Source: Ceratotherium simum simum
Lineage: Eukaryota > Chordata > Mammalia > Perissodactyla > Rhinocerotidae
Direction of reading: 5' to 3'
Assembly (NCBI RefSeq): GCF_000283155.1
Contig: NW_004454225.1
Location: 1,884,386 to 1,948,385 of the forward strand
DNA length: 64,000 bases
The notes under the pieces were generated by a model. The model was not told the DNA's origin, did not search any database, and was given only the letters and a program-made list of their open reading frames with translations. Below, one piece after another: positions 11,546 through 23,499 of this stretch. Both the position numbers and the translations under genes were made by a program. Within the stretch, counting starts at the first letter, position 1, and each line of letters begins with the position of its first letter.

Positions 11546-11901
11546 ACTCACTGTGACTACGAGGGTTGCTAGCATATTTTGATGTCAGTATTTGCAGTTT
11601 ATATTTTTTTAAATGGAAGAATAAATCATAAAAGCTTGAAAAGTGATTATGAGAAAGGAAGGAAGGGAAATAGGGTCGAGGGGACAGGAGTAGGAGCTAG
11701 ACCGCTTTGGATATAGCTTATTTGTAGATTTGACTTCATGCAATTATTTAAATGATTGTAAGGCAAAGTTGATTTTCTTTAAAAAAGCAATCCTTAAAAA
11801 TTGGAAATAACAAGAAACAAAGAACGTAAAATTTTAAACTCAAGTAATTTGAACTTCACATCCTTGGTGGTATATACAGTAAGGACAAAAAAAGAACTGC
11901 A

Positions 11902-12101
11902 GCCAGGCGGTCCTGTAGTCCCAGTTACTGGGGAGGCTGAGGCAGGAAGATCGCTTGAGCCCAGGAGTTCTGGGCTGCCACGCTATGCCACTGGGGTGTC
12001 CGCACTAAGTTTGGCATCAATATGGTGACCTCCCGGGAGCGGGAGACCACCAGGTTGCCTAAGGAGGGGTGAGCCGCCCCAGGTCAGAAATGGAGCAGGT
12101 C
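11902..12101 (+). pseudogene. RN7SL: 7SL RNA retropseudogene, 3'-truncated
   Basis: The 200 bases match signal-recognition-particle 7SL RNA from near its 5' end: the Alu-domain head (cctgtagtcccagttactgg, gaggctgaggcaggaagatc, cttgagcccaggagttctgg) followed by the S-domain (ggtgtccgcactaagtt, catcaatatggtgacctccc, ggttgcctaaggaggggtga, ggtcagaaatggagcaggtc). The last roughly 75-80 bases of 7SL are missing. Flanking 15-base direct repeats, aaaaaaagaactgca, at 11887-11901 and 12102-12116 are target-site duplications, so it was inserted by L1-type reverse transcription. It continues into S-domain sequence absent from Alu-type SINEs. It is non-functional because the 3' part is lost. Confidence 0.93.
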
Positions 12102-12339
12102 AAAAAAAGAACTGCAAAAAAAACAGGAAAAGCAACAACAAAACCCTCGAAGTGTACCCATGTATTATTGGTGATGGTGTCAGCATTATTCTGAGATTGT
12201 TGGTATGTGTGTGTTTTCAGATAAAGCAAATGAGTAATTATGTGATATTTTATCATTTTCCCTGTTGTTGAGACCCAGATTCTCAACATGGGTGAAAGAA
12301 GATACAATGTAAAATAAAAGAGGTTAATTAAAACCCTGT

Positions 12340-13530
12340 TAACTTGATTTTTTAATAGACTTTATTTTTTAGAGTGGTTTTAGGTTCACAGTAAAATTGG
12401 GCAGAAAGTACAGCAAGTTCCCATATACCTCCTACCCCACTCCCCCAGCCACCTCCTCTATCAGAGTGGTACATTTGTTACAACTGATGAACCTACATTG
12501 ACACATCATCACCCAAAATCCAGTTTACATTAGGGTTCATTCTTGGTGTTGTACATTTTGTGGGTTTTGACAAATGTATAATGACACGTATCCACCATTA
12601 TGGTATCATACAGAATAATTTCACTGGCCTAAAAATCCTCTGTGCTCCCACGATTTGTCTTTACCTCCCCGAGAGCCTCTGGCAACTTCTGATCTTTTTA
12701 CTACCTCTGTAGTTTTACCTTTTCCAGAATGTCGTATAGTTGGAATCACACTGTATGTAGCCTTTTCGGATTGGCTTCTTTCCCTTAGTAATATGCATTG
12801 AAGTTTCCTCCATGTCTTTTCATGACTTGATAGCTCGTTTCTTTTTAGCACTGAATAATATTCCCTTTTCTGGATATACCAGTTTATTTATCCATTCACT
12901 TACTAAAGGACATCTTAGTTGCTTCCAAGTTTTGGCAATTATGAGTAAAGCTGCTATAAACATCGGTGTGCAGGTTTTTGTGTGAGTATAAATTTCAAAT
13001 TCCTTTGGATAAATATTGAGTGCGATTGCTAGATTGTAAGACTATGTTTAGTTTTGTAAGAAACTGCCAAGCCATCTTCCAAAGTGGCTGTACTATACTG
13101 TGTTCCCACCATGCAATACCACAATGCTGTACCTTGAGCCACAATTCCCACAATGCTGTACCATGATCATTCCTGTTGCTCCACATCCTTGTTAGAATTT
13201 GGTGCTGTCAGTGTTTTAGTTTTCTGGCCATTCTAATAGATATGTCGTGGTATCTCATTGTTTAGTTTGAGATTCCCTAATGACATATAATGTTGAGTAT
13301 CTTTTCATATGCTTATTTGCCATCTATGTGTCTTCTTTGGTGAGGTGTCTTGTTCAGGTCTTTTGTCCATTTTTTAATTGGGTTGTTCATTTCTTACTGT
13401 CAGTTTTAAGAGTTCTTTGTATATTTTGGATAACAGTCCTTTATCAGATATGTCTTTTGCAAATATTTTCTCTTATTCTGTGGCTTGTTTTCTCATTTTC
13501 TTGATTAACTTGATTTTGTATTTGAAGTTT
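12340..13530 (-). mobile_element. L1 3' half, minus strand
   Basis: Complement of L1 ORF2 end and 3' UTR: attcctttggataaatattg, gccattctaatagatatgtc, caaatattttctcttattct and ctgaataatattcccttttc are classic. It starts near an A-tail complement (ttttttaatagactttattt). A 29-base-period duplication of ccacaatgctgtacc lies at 13119-13162. Confidence 0.88.
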
Positions 13531-14264
13531 CAGTATGAACTCTTGATATATTTTAGCTGTAAAAAAACCCCAAAACAAAAAAACTACCTGCTAACTCATG
13601 CCACTGAAAAGGCCTAGAAACAATGACCAACCCAGTAGCAGTAAGTAAGTAACCCTGGTGCCCAAATTATGGTCTTGAAATACCAGTTCTCACTGAAAGG
13701 AAACAGGATTCCTTGGATAGCTGATTCAGGCCTGCAGCAGGAATTGTACAAGATAAACCTAGAATTTTTTGTTATACCATATAGCAAGGAAGTCATCAAA
13801 GGCTATGACAAGATTCACATCAAAAATCTCAAGAGCACACACGAAGAGTCTCCCTCTGGCCAGTGATGAGACAATTTGAATACCAATAAAAACATTAACT
13901 AAAAAATTTATGAGTTCATAATGATACTTTAAAAAATAAAAGCTTTTTGGTTACCATTTGAAGGTGCTACATTAAGCATGTATCTTCCTTTTCCTATACG
14001 AATTGATCTGGCTTCTAGATCTAAGTACTAATTTATAAGAATTACAGAAGACAGAGCAGCATGTTAAGTACCACCATGGGGCTCCAGTGAGAAAAATCCA
14101 GACTATGGGACACCCTACAGGACAAACAACCTGGTTTCTTCAACAAATAAGTTGCAGGGAAAAAAGCACATCAAAGCAAACAAACAAAACCTTGTATATG
14201 TTTATGAGACAGTTGGAAATTTGAATCCTCCCATTTACTTGCTAGTATTGGGATTATTATTAAT

Positions 14265-14265
14265 T

Positions 14266-14293
<28 letters not shown>
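14265..14293. repeat. (TG)n microsatellite
   Basis: About 14 TG units occupy the tail end of the minus-strand ERE. It probably grew from the ...CACACA tail typical of this SINE type. Likely length-variable. Confidence 0.85.
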
Positions 14294-14296
<3 letters not shown>

Positions 14297-14522
14297 AGGA
14301 CTAGCGCTGAACTAACATCCGATGCCAGTTCTCCCCTTTTTTCTTGAGGAAGACTGGCCCTGGGCTAACATCCATGCCTGTCTTCCTCTACTTTATATGG
14401 GATGCCGCCACAGCATGGCTTAACAAGCGGTGTGTTGGTGCACTCCCGGGATCTGAACCTGCAAATCCTGGGCCGCCGCAGCGGAGTGCGCGCACTTAAC
14501 CGCTGCGCCACCGGCCGGCCCC
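14265..14522 (-). mobile_element. ERE2-like SINE with (TG)n in its tail
   Basis: The minus-strand head (gggccggccggtggcgcagc) and ERE2-like tail are clear. The tail end is a (TG)n run on the plus strand instead of plain poly-T. Imperfect target repeats (attattattaat at 14253-14264, ttactattaat at 14523-14533) flank it. It interrupts an L1 3' untranslated region. Confidence 0.93.
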
Positions 14523-14785
14523 TTACTATTAATGTTTTTAAGTGTAATAGTGGTATTGTGAATTTTGAAGAGTCTTTATACATAAATACTGATCTGTTTA
14601 GCAATGAAATGGATTTGCTTTAAAACTAATGCAGAGACGGGGAGACAGATGTGGGTTGCATACAGATGAAACAGTGTTGGCCAGGAGTTAACAATTATTT
14701 AAGACGATGATGAGCACATGAAGGTTCATTATATAGTCTGTCTACTTACATGTTTAAATTTTTCCATAGTAAAAATTTTTTAAAT

Positions 14786-15890
14786 CTCTCCTGAAAATTA
14801 ATAACCATAAATTGGCCCATGTGTGGATGTGGGACTTGAATTTGTGCTATCTGTATAGCATGAAAAACTTAGGTTAATTTACTTTAAATTGTTCTTGGGT
14901 TAGTAGTGCCTTCAGGAACCTGCCAGAGCAACACAAATATTCTTAGAAGAAAAAAATATCCTACTTAGGACTTAAAGTCCCACAAATAAAATTCCACAGA
15001 ACAGAAGCCCATAATGAAAAATCACAAAACACTTAGGAAACAAGCCACAATGAGTGAGTCAGCAGAAACAGCAAAAAGCATCTGATTTGAAAAGACTACA
15101 ATATTGTAATGATTGGAAACTGAACATAAAATAAAAATACTTAATATCTTTAAATAAATAAAAGCAGAGATTAATAGTGTAACTAGGTAACTGAGACCAT
15201 CAGAAATAACCAGGTCAAAAGTCTTATAAATCGAGGCTGGGTTTTTCAACTGCTGTGAGTCACTGTAGAGCTATCTGACTAGCTGTTTTAAAAAATAATA
15301 ATAACCAGCTGTATTTGAAAAAGAACCTTTTCAGAAATAAAGAAGGTGATTATTGAACTTAGTTAATTAATTGACAAGTTAACAGCAGATTAGACACGTA
15401 TAAAAAGAAGTAATGAACTAGAAGATAGAGCTAAAGAAATTGCCCACATGAAACCCAAAGAGAAAGAGAAAATATAAAAGAAAGGTTAAGATGCATGGAA
15501 AATAGAATGAGAAGGTTTAATATAACATCTCATCAGAATTCTAGAAGGAAATAATGGAAAAATTGAGGGAGAGATAGTATTCGAAGAGATAATGATTGAG
15601 ATTTTCCAAAATTGATAAAAGAGTTGAATCCTCTGAATCAGTAAGTACAAGCAGGGTGAAGAAAGACCATATGCCCTAGATACACTGGCAAATATAAGAT
15701 CTTAATAGTGGCCAGAGAGAGAAAACCGACTACCTTCAGACTACAGACTAATAGCTAACTTCTCATTAGCAACAGTGAAAGCCACAAGACAGAATGCTGT
15801 TGTCAAAGTGCCAAAAGAAAAATAACCGTCTTTCAAGAATGATGACAAAACCAAAACATTTTGAAATAAAGGCCATTTTTATGGTGCATG
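14786..15890 (+). mobile_element. HAL1/L1 ORF1-region segment, plus strand
   Basis: Contains sequence characteristic of the L1/HAL1 ORF1 region: aatgagtgagtcagcagaaa, cagattagacacgtataaaa, cttctcattagcaacagtg, gccacaagacagaatgctgt, aaataaccgtctttcaagaa. Frames are heavily broken. Confidence 0.65.
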
Positions 15891-15929
15891 GAGGAAAATA
15901 GAAGAGTGGTTTTGAGCTTTCAGTTATAA

Positions 15930-16135
15930 CGCAATAGTAAGAGCTTTGGAGTCCATTGGAGTTCTGCTGCCAGTGACTATGTTATTTAAATTCTCAGCTT
16001 CAGTTTCCTTCTCTATGCAATGAGGTTACAGTAGTACCTACTTCATGGGTTGTTTTAATAAGTAGATGAGTTATTACACGTAAAGCATTGTGACTGGCAC
16101 ATAGTATGCATTCAATAAATGTTAGGGATTACTAT
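15930..16135 (+). mobile_element. MIR SINE, plus strand
   Basis: MIR features in order: agagctttggagtccattgg, ttctcagcttcagtttcctt, gggttgttttaataagtaga, ggcacatagtatgcattcaa, aataaatgttagggatt. Confidence 0.8.
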
Positions 16136-17100
16136 TATCATATTTTATTGAATTTAAGATGCCATCAGTTGTGAGCCATACCATTATTTTATGCTCCATT
16201 AAGAAAGAATGCTGCCAATTTATTGTAAAACATAAGATGGCGTTAATTATAAAACCTCTCTGGATTTCAGAGATGTTAACATGTAAAGAAAAAACTGTGT
16301 ATCTCAGAATTGATGAAATACCAGATTTTGATAGCAAATACTCATCGTCTAGGAGAAAATATACAAAATATATCAAAAATACTAAAAACAAACAGTTTGA
16401 AGGGAAACTTAATGCAAGTGTTCTGAAACTAAGAATTAAATATGAGTTACCCATGGCTGGAGAGTTTTGTGTCTGAAACAGCGAAGGTTAAGACAGCTAT
16501 TTTACTTTCATTTCTTCAGAAGTGAATGTGAACTACAACTGAACTGCTCTTGAAAGGGATTAAAATTTCTCAGTGGCTGTTACTTAAACAAGAAGTGTTT
16601 TTTTCATGTTGGATGGGTAGGCACTAGCTGTGGAAAGGCCAGATGTTGAATGTAGAACATATTTGATAAAGCAGAAGTTTAATATGCAGCTAGAATCGTT
16701 AGCATTCTTCTGCAGGTGTTTTTTGAAATGCTTTCAATTTTCTTTTCCGCTCTGAGTTTTAATTACCACTTCCATGCAGTTGAGAGGAGATTATTGCTAA
16801 TTTCATGTGATCTTGGAGTTGATCTGTTTTAGTTGGTCTTATTGCTGATGATACTGCAGTATGTGTCAGTACATATAAGCATCAATACTCGTTCCAAACA
16901 TTTTGATTTGGTTGGATCATCTCAAATCATTATTGGGCTGCTAGCTAGAGTGCTGTCATTTAATGATATCGTACGCTCGAGAAATCTTTACAGTTATATT
17001 ACCACAAAGAAAAAGAAGACTATACTCATTCAGCTATTGGGATAAAATTTTTGTTCTTTGGGTTATTACAGTAGCCTCATAATTCTTCCTCCTACTGCTA
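16136..17100. other. Stretch without recognised gene
   Basis: Apart from the unassigned 16150-16480 segment, I see no exon, RNA gene or recognisable repeat here. Confidence 0.4.
16150..16480. other. Unassigned segment with overlapping antisense frames
   Basis: Open frames of 105 codons on the plus strand (16159-16476) and 110 codons on the minus strand (16122-16454) overlap here. The plus-strand protein is Lys/Ile-rich with no recognised domain. The text (gccataccattattttatgc, gatttcagagatgttaacatg) resembles an old interspersed repeat, but I cannot name the family. A protein-coding gene is not supported. Confidence 0.3.
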
Positions 17101-17104
17101 TGTA

Positions 17105-17560
17105 CTTTTATCAATTAGGAATGAATTAGACTACAGGTAATGGAAAATCCAACTTTGCTTTAACCAAATAGAGATTTATTTTCTCTTGTACAGAAAAGTT
17201 GAGAAATAAGTAATCCAAGGCTGGTGCAATCAACTTACAGTGGTGTCAATGTCTCAGATTCCGTCTATCCATCCTTAGAGGTGATTTTCTTGATAGTGGC
17301 AAAGTCACTTCTCTGCTTCCCCCCAACACCACCTCACCCAACCCCCAGGAAGAAGGGGGAAGGATGAGGTACAAAAGGTGTGCCTCATCTAATGATATTC
17401 ATCTTATTGACCAGAGATGGGACACATGGCCACCTGTATTCATAAGAAAGGTTGGGAAATCTAGCTGAGTACAGAGTTATTACTCCCAATCAAATCTGGA
17501 TTGCAATAGGAAGTGTAGGCAACTGCGAGCTTTTCCATGTGCCCCTTGATTGTGTGATGT
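17105..17560 (-). mobile_element. Old interspersed repeat, family uncertain
   Basis: Sentences such as taaccaaatagagatttatt, gacacatggccacctgtatt and aaaggttgggaaatctagct recur at many mammalian loci and suggest an old LTR or DNA transposon. I cannot decide which. A related piece is at 53080-53330. Confidence 0.4.
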
Positions 17561-17574
17561 ATTTTTAAAGCATC

Positions 17575-17740
17575 TGCTTCATTAATTGAGCAAACATTTA
17601 CTGAGTACCTGCTCTGTGCAAGCACTGTGAATACAAATATGAGTAAGGTACTCTGTTCCTCTCATAGTTGATAGGGGGGATGGACATCAAAACAAAAAAT
17701 TACGAGTACTATAACCTATAACCTTCATGCTCAAGGCAGA
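17575..17740 (-). mobile_element. L2 3' end fragment, minus strand
   Basis: gagcaaacatttactgagta, cctgctctgtgcaagcactg and gaatacaaatatgagtaagg are the complement of the L2 3' terminus. Confidence 0.75.
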
Positions 17741-17744
17741 TGTG

Positions 17745-19020
17745 ATTGACACTTACAGTGGTTCATCCATGTTGTCACCAGGCAACTGAGCTTGTGACTC
17801 TAACCTAGGCCTGCCATACACTCTAGCTCCTTGGCATCCATCTCATCCTCGACCCTGAATATCTGTATTTTATCAAGTTGATTGTCTTAGAAGCATGTAA
17901 ACATGACTACCTTACCGACTTTAGAAAGCACTGTCTGTCTTATATTGAACACATTGGTGTCCATAATAAATAGTTAACCACTAAGTGCCCTGATCATGGC
18001 CAAAATTTTAGGAGACTTCAGATTCCAGCTCATTAGATATAGGGTACTACTGAAATGGTCAGTTCTTTCTCAGGAGGTCTGTGAGGACTATCAGCCATAA
18101 GGAGTGGGTTGGAATAAAGCTCAGATATTACCCAGTGAAGTCTAAGAAACCCTTGCTGTTATGGATGATCAGAGAAGAGGTTCTGTTACTCAAGCATAGC
18201 ATTATATTTTTTTGGAAGCAGATAAATTTCCTGAAGAGACATGATGTTTCTGTTACTTGAACCCTGGGTCAAACTTGCACTGGCGTATAGGTGCTGTGAT
18301 ATTGCTGTGCCTTGACATCTTGAGTGAGTTTGGGCTTGCAAGATGAATGGTGGAACTTGATCAGAATGTTGTCTGAGTACTTGGTGGGGCCCACGTTACA
18401 ACCCCGCCAAAGAGATTCCAAAACTGGCTCCACCTCTCATGTCTTCTAAAAATTCTTCTCCCAATCTTCCCTTGCTTCTGAACAATTGTGATTTTTGTAC
18501 CATGTGTTACAAAGGATGCTGGATATATGCCAAAAAATGGCTATGAAAAACAAGAAAAATAAAACATTATTTCTTAATATTTATTAGTGAAAAAACATTA
18601 GATTTTGGTTTTCAGTGGTGTGGTTGTATTGGTCAGCCTTTACATTGGCGTGTGAACTTATTTTCCCACAAAAGCAATTGAAGGAATCTATTAATTTATT
18701 GGAGCAGCTCTGTCAACATTGTTCTGAAAAGAACAAGTTAGAATGCTATTCCAGTGTGCTCCATCACAATAAAAGCTTTGATAATGGCAAAAATGGTTAT
18801 CAGAGGTGACCACTGGGGCCATGTGGCACTGGGCTTCAGGAGGGACACAATGCGGAAGAGGGAACAGCTATCCCTTTCTAACCTGCCTCATCAGGGGAGT
18901 TCACCCTGGTGATGGGTGGGGCGTCAGGTGGCATTGCTGGACCATCCTTACATCTGACTGAGGAATGTAGACTATGTTTTCTGTGGGCTCGGAGGCTTTA
19001 GAACTTTTTGAACAAAGGAA
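17745..19020. other. Mostly single-copy stretch
   Basis: No repeat family is recognised across 1.3 kb. The only point of note is an exon-like open frame at about 18616-18805, treated under findings. Confidence 0.4.
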
Positions 19021-19039
19021 TGACATGATCAGATTTACA

Positions 19040-20465
19040 TTTTTTTATAATAGCAATTCAAATTCTTTGTAAATAACTTGAAGTTTATGAAGTAAAAAAT
19101 GGAAAGTTCCCCCATCCCATTCCTCAAAGGTACCTATTTTTAAAGGTTGTTGTATATCTTGCCAGACTTTTCTCCCTATACTTTCGCTCTAGCATATAAT
19201 ATATTATACCTTGTATGTATATACAGTCTATATGTTTTATATGTATGTATATATTAAACTATACATAATGTTTTGTGACAGCTCTTTTATTTTAACCTAA
19301 CAAGATGTTGTGAACATCTTCTGTGTTAGTTTTGTCTCCTTTTAATGGCTGCATAATATTCTGTTATTTCTATTACCAGTCCCCAAGTGGTTGACATTAA
19401 GGTTGTTCAGGATTACAAATGGTACAGCAGCAGTAGCAATGAACATCTTTATACAAAAACATTTGTAGGCTTATGAGTATTTTTGGTAGAATTCATTCTT
19501 AGAAGTGGAATTGCTGTGTGAAAGAAATGCATATTTTACATTTCAGTAGATGTTGTCATATTATGCTGTAGAAAGGCCATTTATATCCCACCATCAGTAT
19601 ATGATAGTGACACTGTTTCCACACCTGGGCATTATGAATCTTCTTAATCTTTGCCAATTTGCTAAGTAAAAAAATCTTTTTTTTAAATATTAAGTTTAGG
19701 GCCGGCCCCGTGGCTTGGTGGTTAAGTGCGCGCGCTCCGATGCTGGTGGCCCGGGTTCGGATCCCGGGCGCGCACCGAGGCAACACTTCTCCGTCCATCC
19801 TGAGGCTGAGTCCCACATACAGCAACTAGAAGGATGTGCAGCTATGACATACAACTATCTACTGGGGCTTTGGGGGGAAAAAATAAATAAATAAAATCTT
19901 CAAAAAAAAAAAATAAAAAAAATAAATATTAAGTTTATGTTTTTATATCCTTTGTATTTTTTCTTTTTGTGAATTGTGTATTCTTTTCCTTTGTCCAATT
20001 ATCTATTAGATTTATTCATCTTTTTCTTAACAATATGAGAGAACTCTTTAGGTGTTATGAATTACAAATATTTTTCTAATATGTCTTTTTACTTTATGAT
20101 CATTTTATTGGCCATAGAAAAGTTTTAGATTTTTATGTAGTAAAATTTATTAGTAATTTCTTTTATGCCTTCTGGGTGAAATTATCATGCTTTTAGGAAG
20201 ACCTTCACCAATTGGAAATTATAAAAATATTTTTACGATAATTTTGTCTACTACTTTCATATTCCTTTTGGTTTTTTAATTAAAGTGTTTGATTTACCTG
20301 GAATTTTATTTTGCTGTGTGGAGTAAGATGTAAAGAGTAAGGACTATAGCTTTCCTTTCTCCACTCCCACAATGACTAGCCAGTTACTCCAAAACCATTT
20401 ATTGAATAATTCATCTTTTCTCCACTGATTTGAAGAGCCCTTTTTATCATAATTTCCCATATATA
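19040..20465 (-). mobile_element. Old L1 (L1MC/L1ME-like), minus strand
   Basis: Complement of an L1 3' UTR and ORF2 end: ttaatggctgcataatattc, gtggaattgctgtgtgaaag, ttatctattagatttattca, ccaaaaccatttattgaata, tctccactgatttgaagagc. Interrupted by the ERE at 19699. Confidence 0.75.
19699..19923 (+). mobile_element. ERE1-type SINE
   Basis: A complete copy with ggccggccccgtggcttggt at the start, the gggttcggatcccgg B box, ccaactagaaggatg-type tail and (AAATA)n end. Target-site duplication aaatattaagttta at 19685-19698 and 19924-19937 is exact. It is inserted in an old minus-strand L1. Confidence 0.97.
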
Positions 20466-20740
20466 ATGCATTTCTTTTCTCTTTGACTGCCTAAAGCCCC
20501 AACCGTGGACTCAACCAGATTAGTGTATTGGATGAGGACTGGTGGGAAGGGAGATTGAAGTTAAGCAACGTAGAGGGTTGTGGTATCAGAAATGAATAAC
20601 ACTTGGAAGAGCAGGTTTGGAGAAGAGTTCTTTTTTGATGGGTTGAGTTGGAGATTGGAGGGACATTGTGGTAGAATTATTAGTAGGTCCCCAAATTCTC
20701 CTCTCATCTTGCGCCATTCCTTCTTCTTCTGCTTCTCTTT

Positions 20741-20936
20741 AAACCACTAATTTTCCAACTTTAGCCTATGTTAGAATCGCCTGGAGGGTTAGTTAAAAAC
20801 ACAGATTGCTGGCCCTACCCCCTGAGTTTCTGATTCAGTAGGTCTGGGTAAAGCCTGAGAATTTACATTTCCATCACCTTCCCAGGAGGTGCTGATGCTG
20901 CTCGTCCAGGGACCACACTTTGAGAACCACTGCTCA
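20741..20936 (+). mobile_element. hAT-Charlie MER5-like DNA transposon
   Basis: Sentences gaatcgcctggagggttagt, aacacagattgctggcccta, tttctgattcagtaggtctg and ccacactttgagaaccactg are those of a short non-autonomous hAT element with the terminal ...TGAGAACCACTG. The left end is degraded (ttttccaactttagc). Confidence 0.8.
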
Positions 20937-20939
20937 AGA

Positions 20940-21990
20940 CCAAGTCCTCTTCACTTCCATTGTAGATTATTCTAACGTTCTCTAGTTTGACTTCTTTTCC
21001 CAGTTTTCCTGTTCTTTAATGCCTCCTGACACAAATTAGGATTATAGTGGTGAAAGTCGAAGTAGAGAGAAAGGAATAAACCTGAAAGACATTTCAAAAG
21101 AAAGATTAGTGGTCTTTGGAGACTGAGTAGATGTGAGGGACAAAGGAGTAGGAAGCAAAAGAGGCATTTTCTAAACCTTGCCACCAGATTTACTCTTCAG
21201 AAAACACTTCTTTCATCTTGTTATTTCCCTGTTCAGGAATCTGCAGTGAGATAAATCTAAAGTGAGATTTATTTGACTAAAATACAACTGACAGTTGACA
21301 GCCAACCAATGTGTTTTCTCGAGACTGTTTCGTCTAAGTCAAATCTCATGATGACAAATGACTTGCAAGTAGATCTCTGCATTACCAAGTACTTTCAAGC
21401 CCGAGCCAGTGACCTACTTTAAGCAATATCCAATTTAACAATTCCAGTTCAGCAAACTAATGTGGATAGCATTTTAGGGCTTGTTGTAGAATTTAATCTG
21501 AAGTATGTTTGTGTAAAGAACTGTCAATTTCTAAAGATTAGTTTAAACTTTGCTTAGAAATCCTGTTTATTGAATGTATATCATTATTCTTTTAATCTCC
21601 TTATATACTATGCTTTCTGTATATATGTTTTTGTTATGCTTGCTGTTTGGCCATAAAAAGGGGGGGCATTATGCCAAATATTCATGTTTGCAGTTATAAA
21701 TGCAGGTGAAGCCAGAGTGTATGTTTGCCCAGGTGAGATGAAATAAACAAATGACAGTGAAAGCCTGTTTATCAAGATTATTGTTTATTGCTCCTGGATT
21801 GGAAAATAAGCATAGGTGGCACTATGGGTTTTTAAGATCTTTAGTACCTGACATATTTTTATTTTTTTATTTCTAAAATCTGATTTTTCTTGTTATACTT
21901 TATTCTTGTGTTATTTGGCCCCATGTGTGGGTGAGATTTTTAAAATGTGGGAATTATGGCTAGCTGTAAAAGAGTGCCAAATATTTGTTT
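20940..21990. other. Stretch without recognised gene or repeat
   Basis: No splice-site-bounded frame or RNA gene seen. A run of seven G follows AAAAA at about 21657-21667. Confidence 0.4.
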
Positions 21991-21994
21991 TTAA

Positions 21995-22480
21995 AAAACA
22001 ACTTTATTGAGGTATAATTTGCATAGCATAAAATTCATCCGTTTGAGGTATACAATTAAAACATTTTTAATAAATTGACATAGTTGTGTAATCATCAAAC
22101 ACAATTTTAGAACATTCCCGTCAGTCTGAAGAAACCCTTCATGCCCATTTGCTGTCAATCCTTGTACCCATTCCTATCCCCAGGCAACCACTAATTTATT
22201 TTCTGTCTCTATAGATTTGTCTTTTCTGAACATTTCATGTAAATGGAATCATACAATATGTGGTCTTTCGCAGGTGGCTTCTTTCGCTCAGCATAATGTT
22301 TTTGAGGTTCACCCATGACGTAGTTTGTATTAGTAGTTCATTCCTTTCTATTGCCAAGTAGTTTTCCACTGGGTGGGTGTACCATAGGTTGTTTATCCAT
22401 TCACCAGTTGATAGATATTTGTGTTGTTTCCACTTTTTGGCTATTATGAATAATGCTGCTGTAAACATTTATATACATAA
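21995..22480 (-). mobile_element. L1 3' end, minus strand
   Basis: Complement of an L1 3' UTR: aacaactttattgaggtata, ttcttttctgaacatttcatg-like text, ggcttctttcgctcagcata, ccactttttggctattatga. It begins at the A-tail complement. Confidence 0.85.
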
Positions 22481-22954
22481 TGTTTGTTTCGATATTACAT
22501 AAATCATTAATAACCAAATGAGAAAATTGGGAAATTTCGTCACAAAGTATTTTAAACTGAAAATAAAAATCTTATCTTAGACCATATCACACTGCATTTT
22601 TACATGATATTAATTCCTTGTTACCCTTTAAAGCCTTTTCCAGACTTGCAGTTCAACAGTAATCCTGTTGTTTTATTAAGACAATAAAATCTCATATAAT
22701 AGAGCTTCACACTTAAAAAAAATTTTCATAGTCATTATCATTTGAGCCTCACAATAGCCTCACAACAGGTAGATAGGTATTATTACTTGTCCCTCATTTG
22801 TTCCTACCAGAGGGAGTCTACACGCATATTCTCAGGTAATTGCTGTAGGAATCTCATCAAGACCATGCTTCCAGTTTGTAATGTACACACAGGATATGGC
22901 AGCACCGAAGGACTATTCTTATATGTGATGTAGATCCACGTTTGGAGCCTTTGT

Positions 22955-23175
22955 AGCTTATTCAATCCACAGGTATTCACTGAGCATTTGTTGCATGGCA
23001 GGCACTGTGCTAGATGTTGGGGATTGAGACATGAAAGATTTAGTTCCTGCTCTCAAGGAATTAACTATCTGTAAGGGCTGTATACAAGAAAATAAACTAT
23101 AATACTGAGCTATGGGAACCCAGAGAAAGAGTATGTGATGTGGAGGGGCTTCAGGGGATAGGGACAAAGTTATCA
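22955..23175 (-). mobile_element. L2 3' end, minus strand, part 1
   Basis: caggtattcactgagcattt, gcatggcaggcactgtgcta and gatgttggggattgagacat are the L2 terminal complement. A MIR separates it from the L2 at 23500. Confidence 0.75.
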
Positions 23176-23224
23176 GAGTGTATTGATAATAATAATAGCT
23201 AAAACCTAGTTAATAATAATACTA

Positions 23225-23480
23225 AATAGTAATAATAGCTAGATAATATTAATAGCTAATACCTAGTGCTTACTCTCTCCCAGGCATGTTCCAAACACTT
23301 TGCGTATATTTACTCATTTAATCTTCACAACAACCCGGTGAGGCAGGTAATATTTTTATCTTGTTTTACAGATGAGGAAGCTATAAAACTAAGATTGGTA
23401 ACTTGACCAAGGTCACACAGCCAGTGAATGGCAGATCTGGATTTGAACCAGGCAGTGTGGCTCGAGAGTCTGTGTCTCTT
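23225..23480 (-). mobile_element. MIR SINE, minus strand
   Basis: Complement of a nearly full MIR: cacaacaacccggtgaggca, gttttacagatgaggaagct, ggtcacacagccagtgaatg, gatctggatttgaaccaggc, preceded by AT-rich (taata)n-like text. Confidence 0.85.
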
Positions 23481-23499
23481 GAAAAGGTTTCTCACAGCA

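Larger units (their letters stand above)
13620..14785 (+). mobile_element. L1ME-type 3' UTR, plus strand
   Basis: Matches a long old L1 3' UTR: ggaaacaggattccttggat, tccctctggccagtgatgag, ccctacaggacaaacaacct, ggtttcttcaacaaataagt and the terminal tttccatagtaaaaattttt. The ERE at 14265 interrupts it. Confidence 0.72.
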
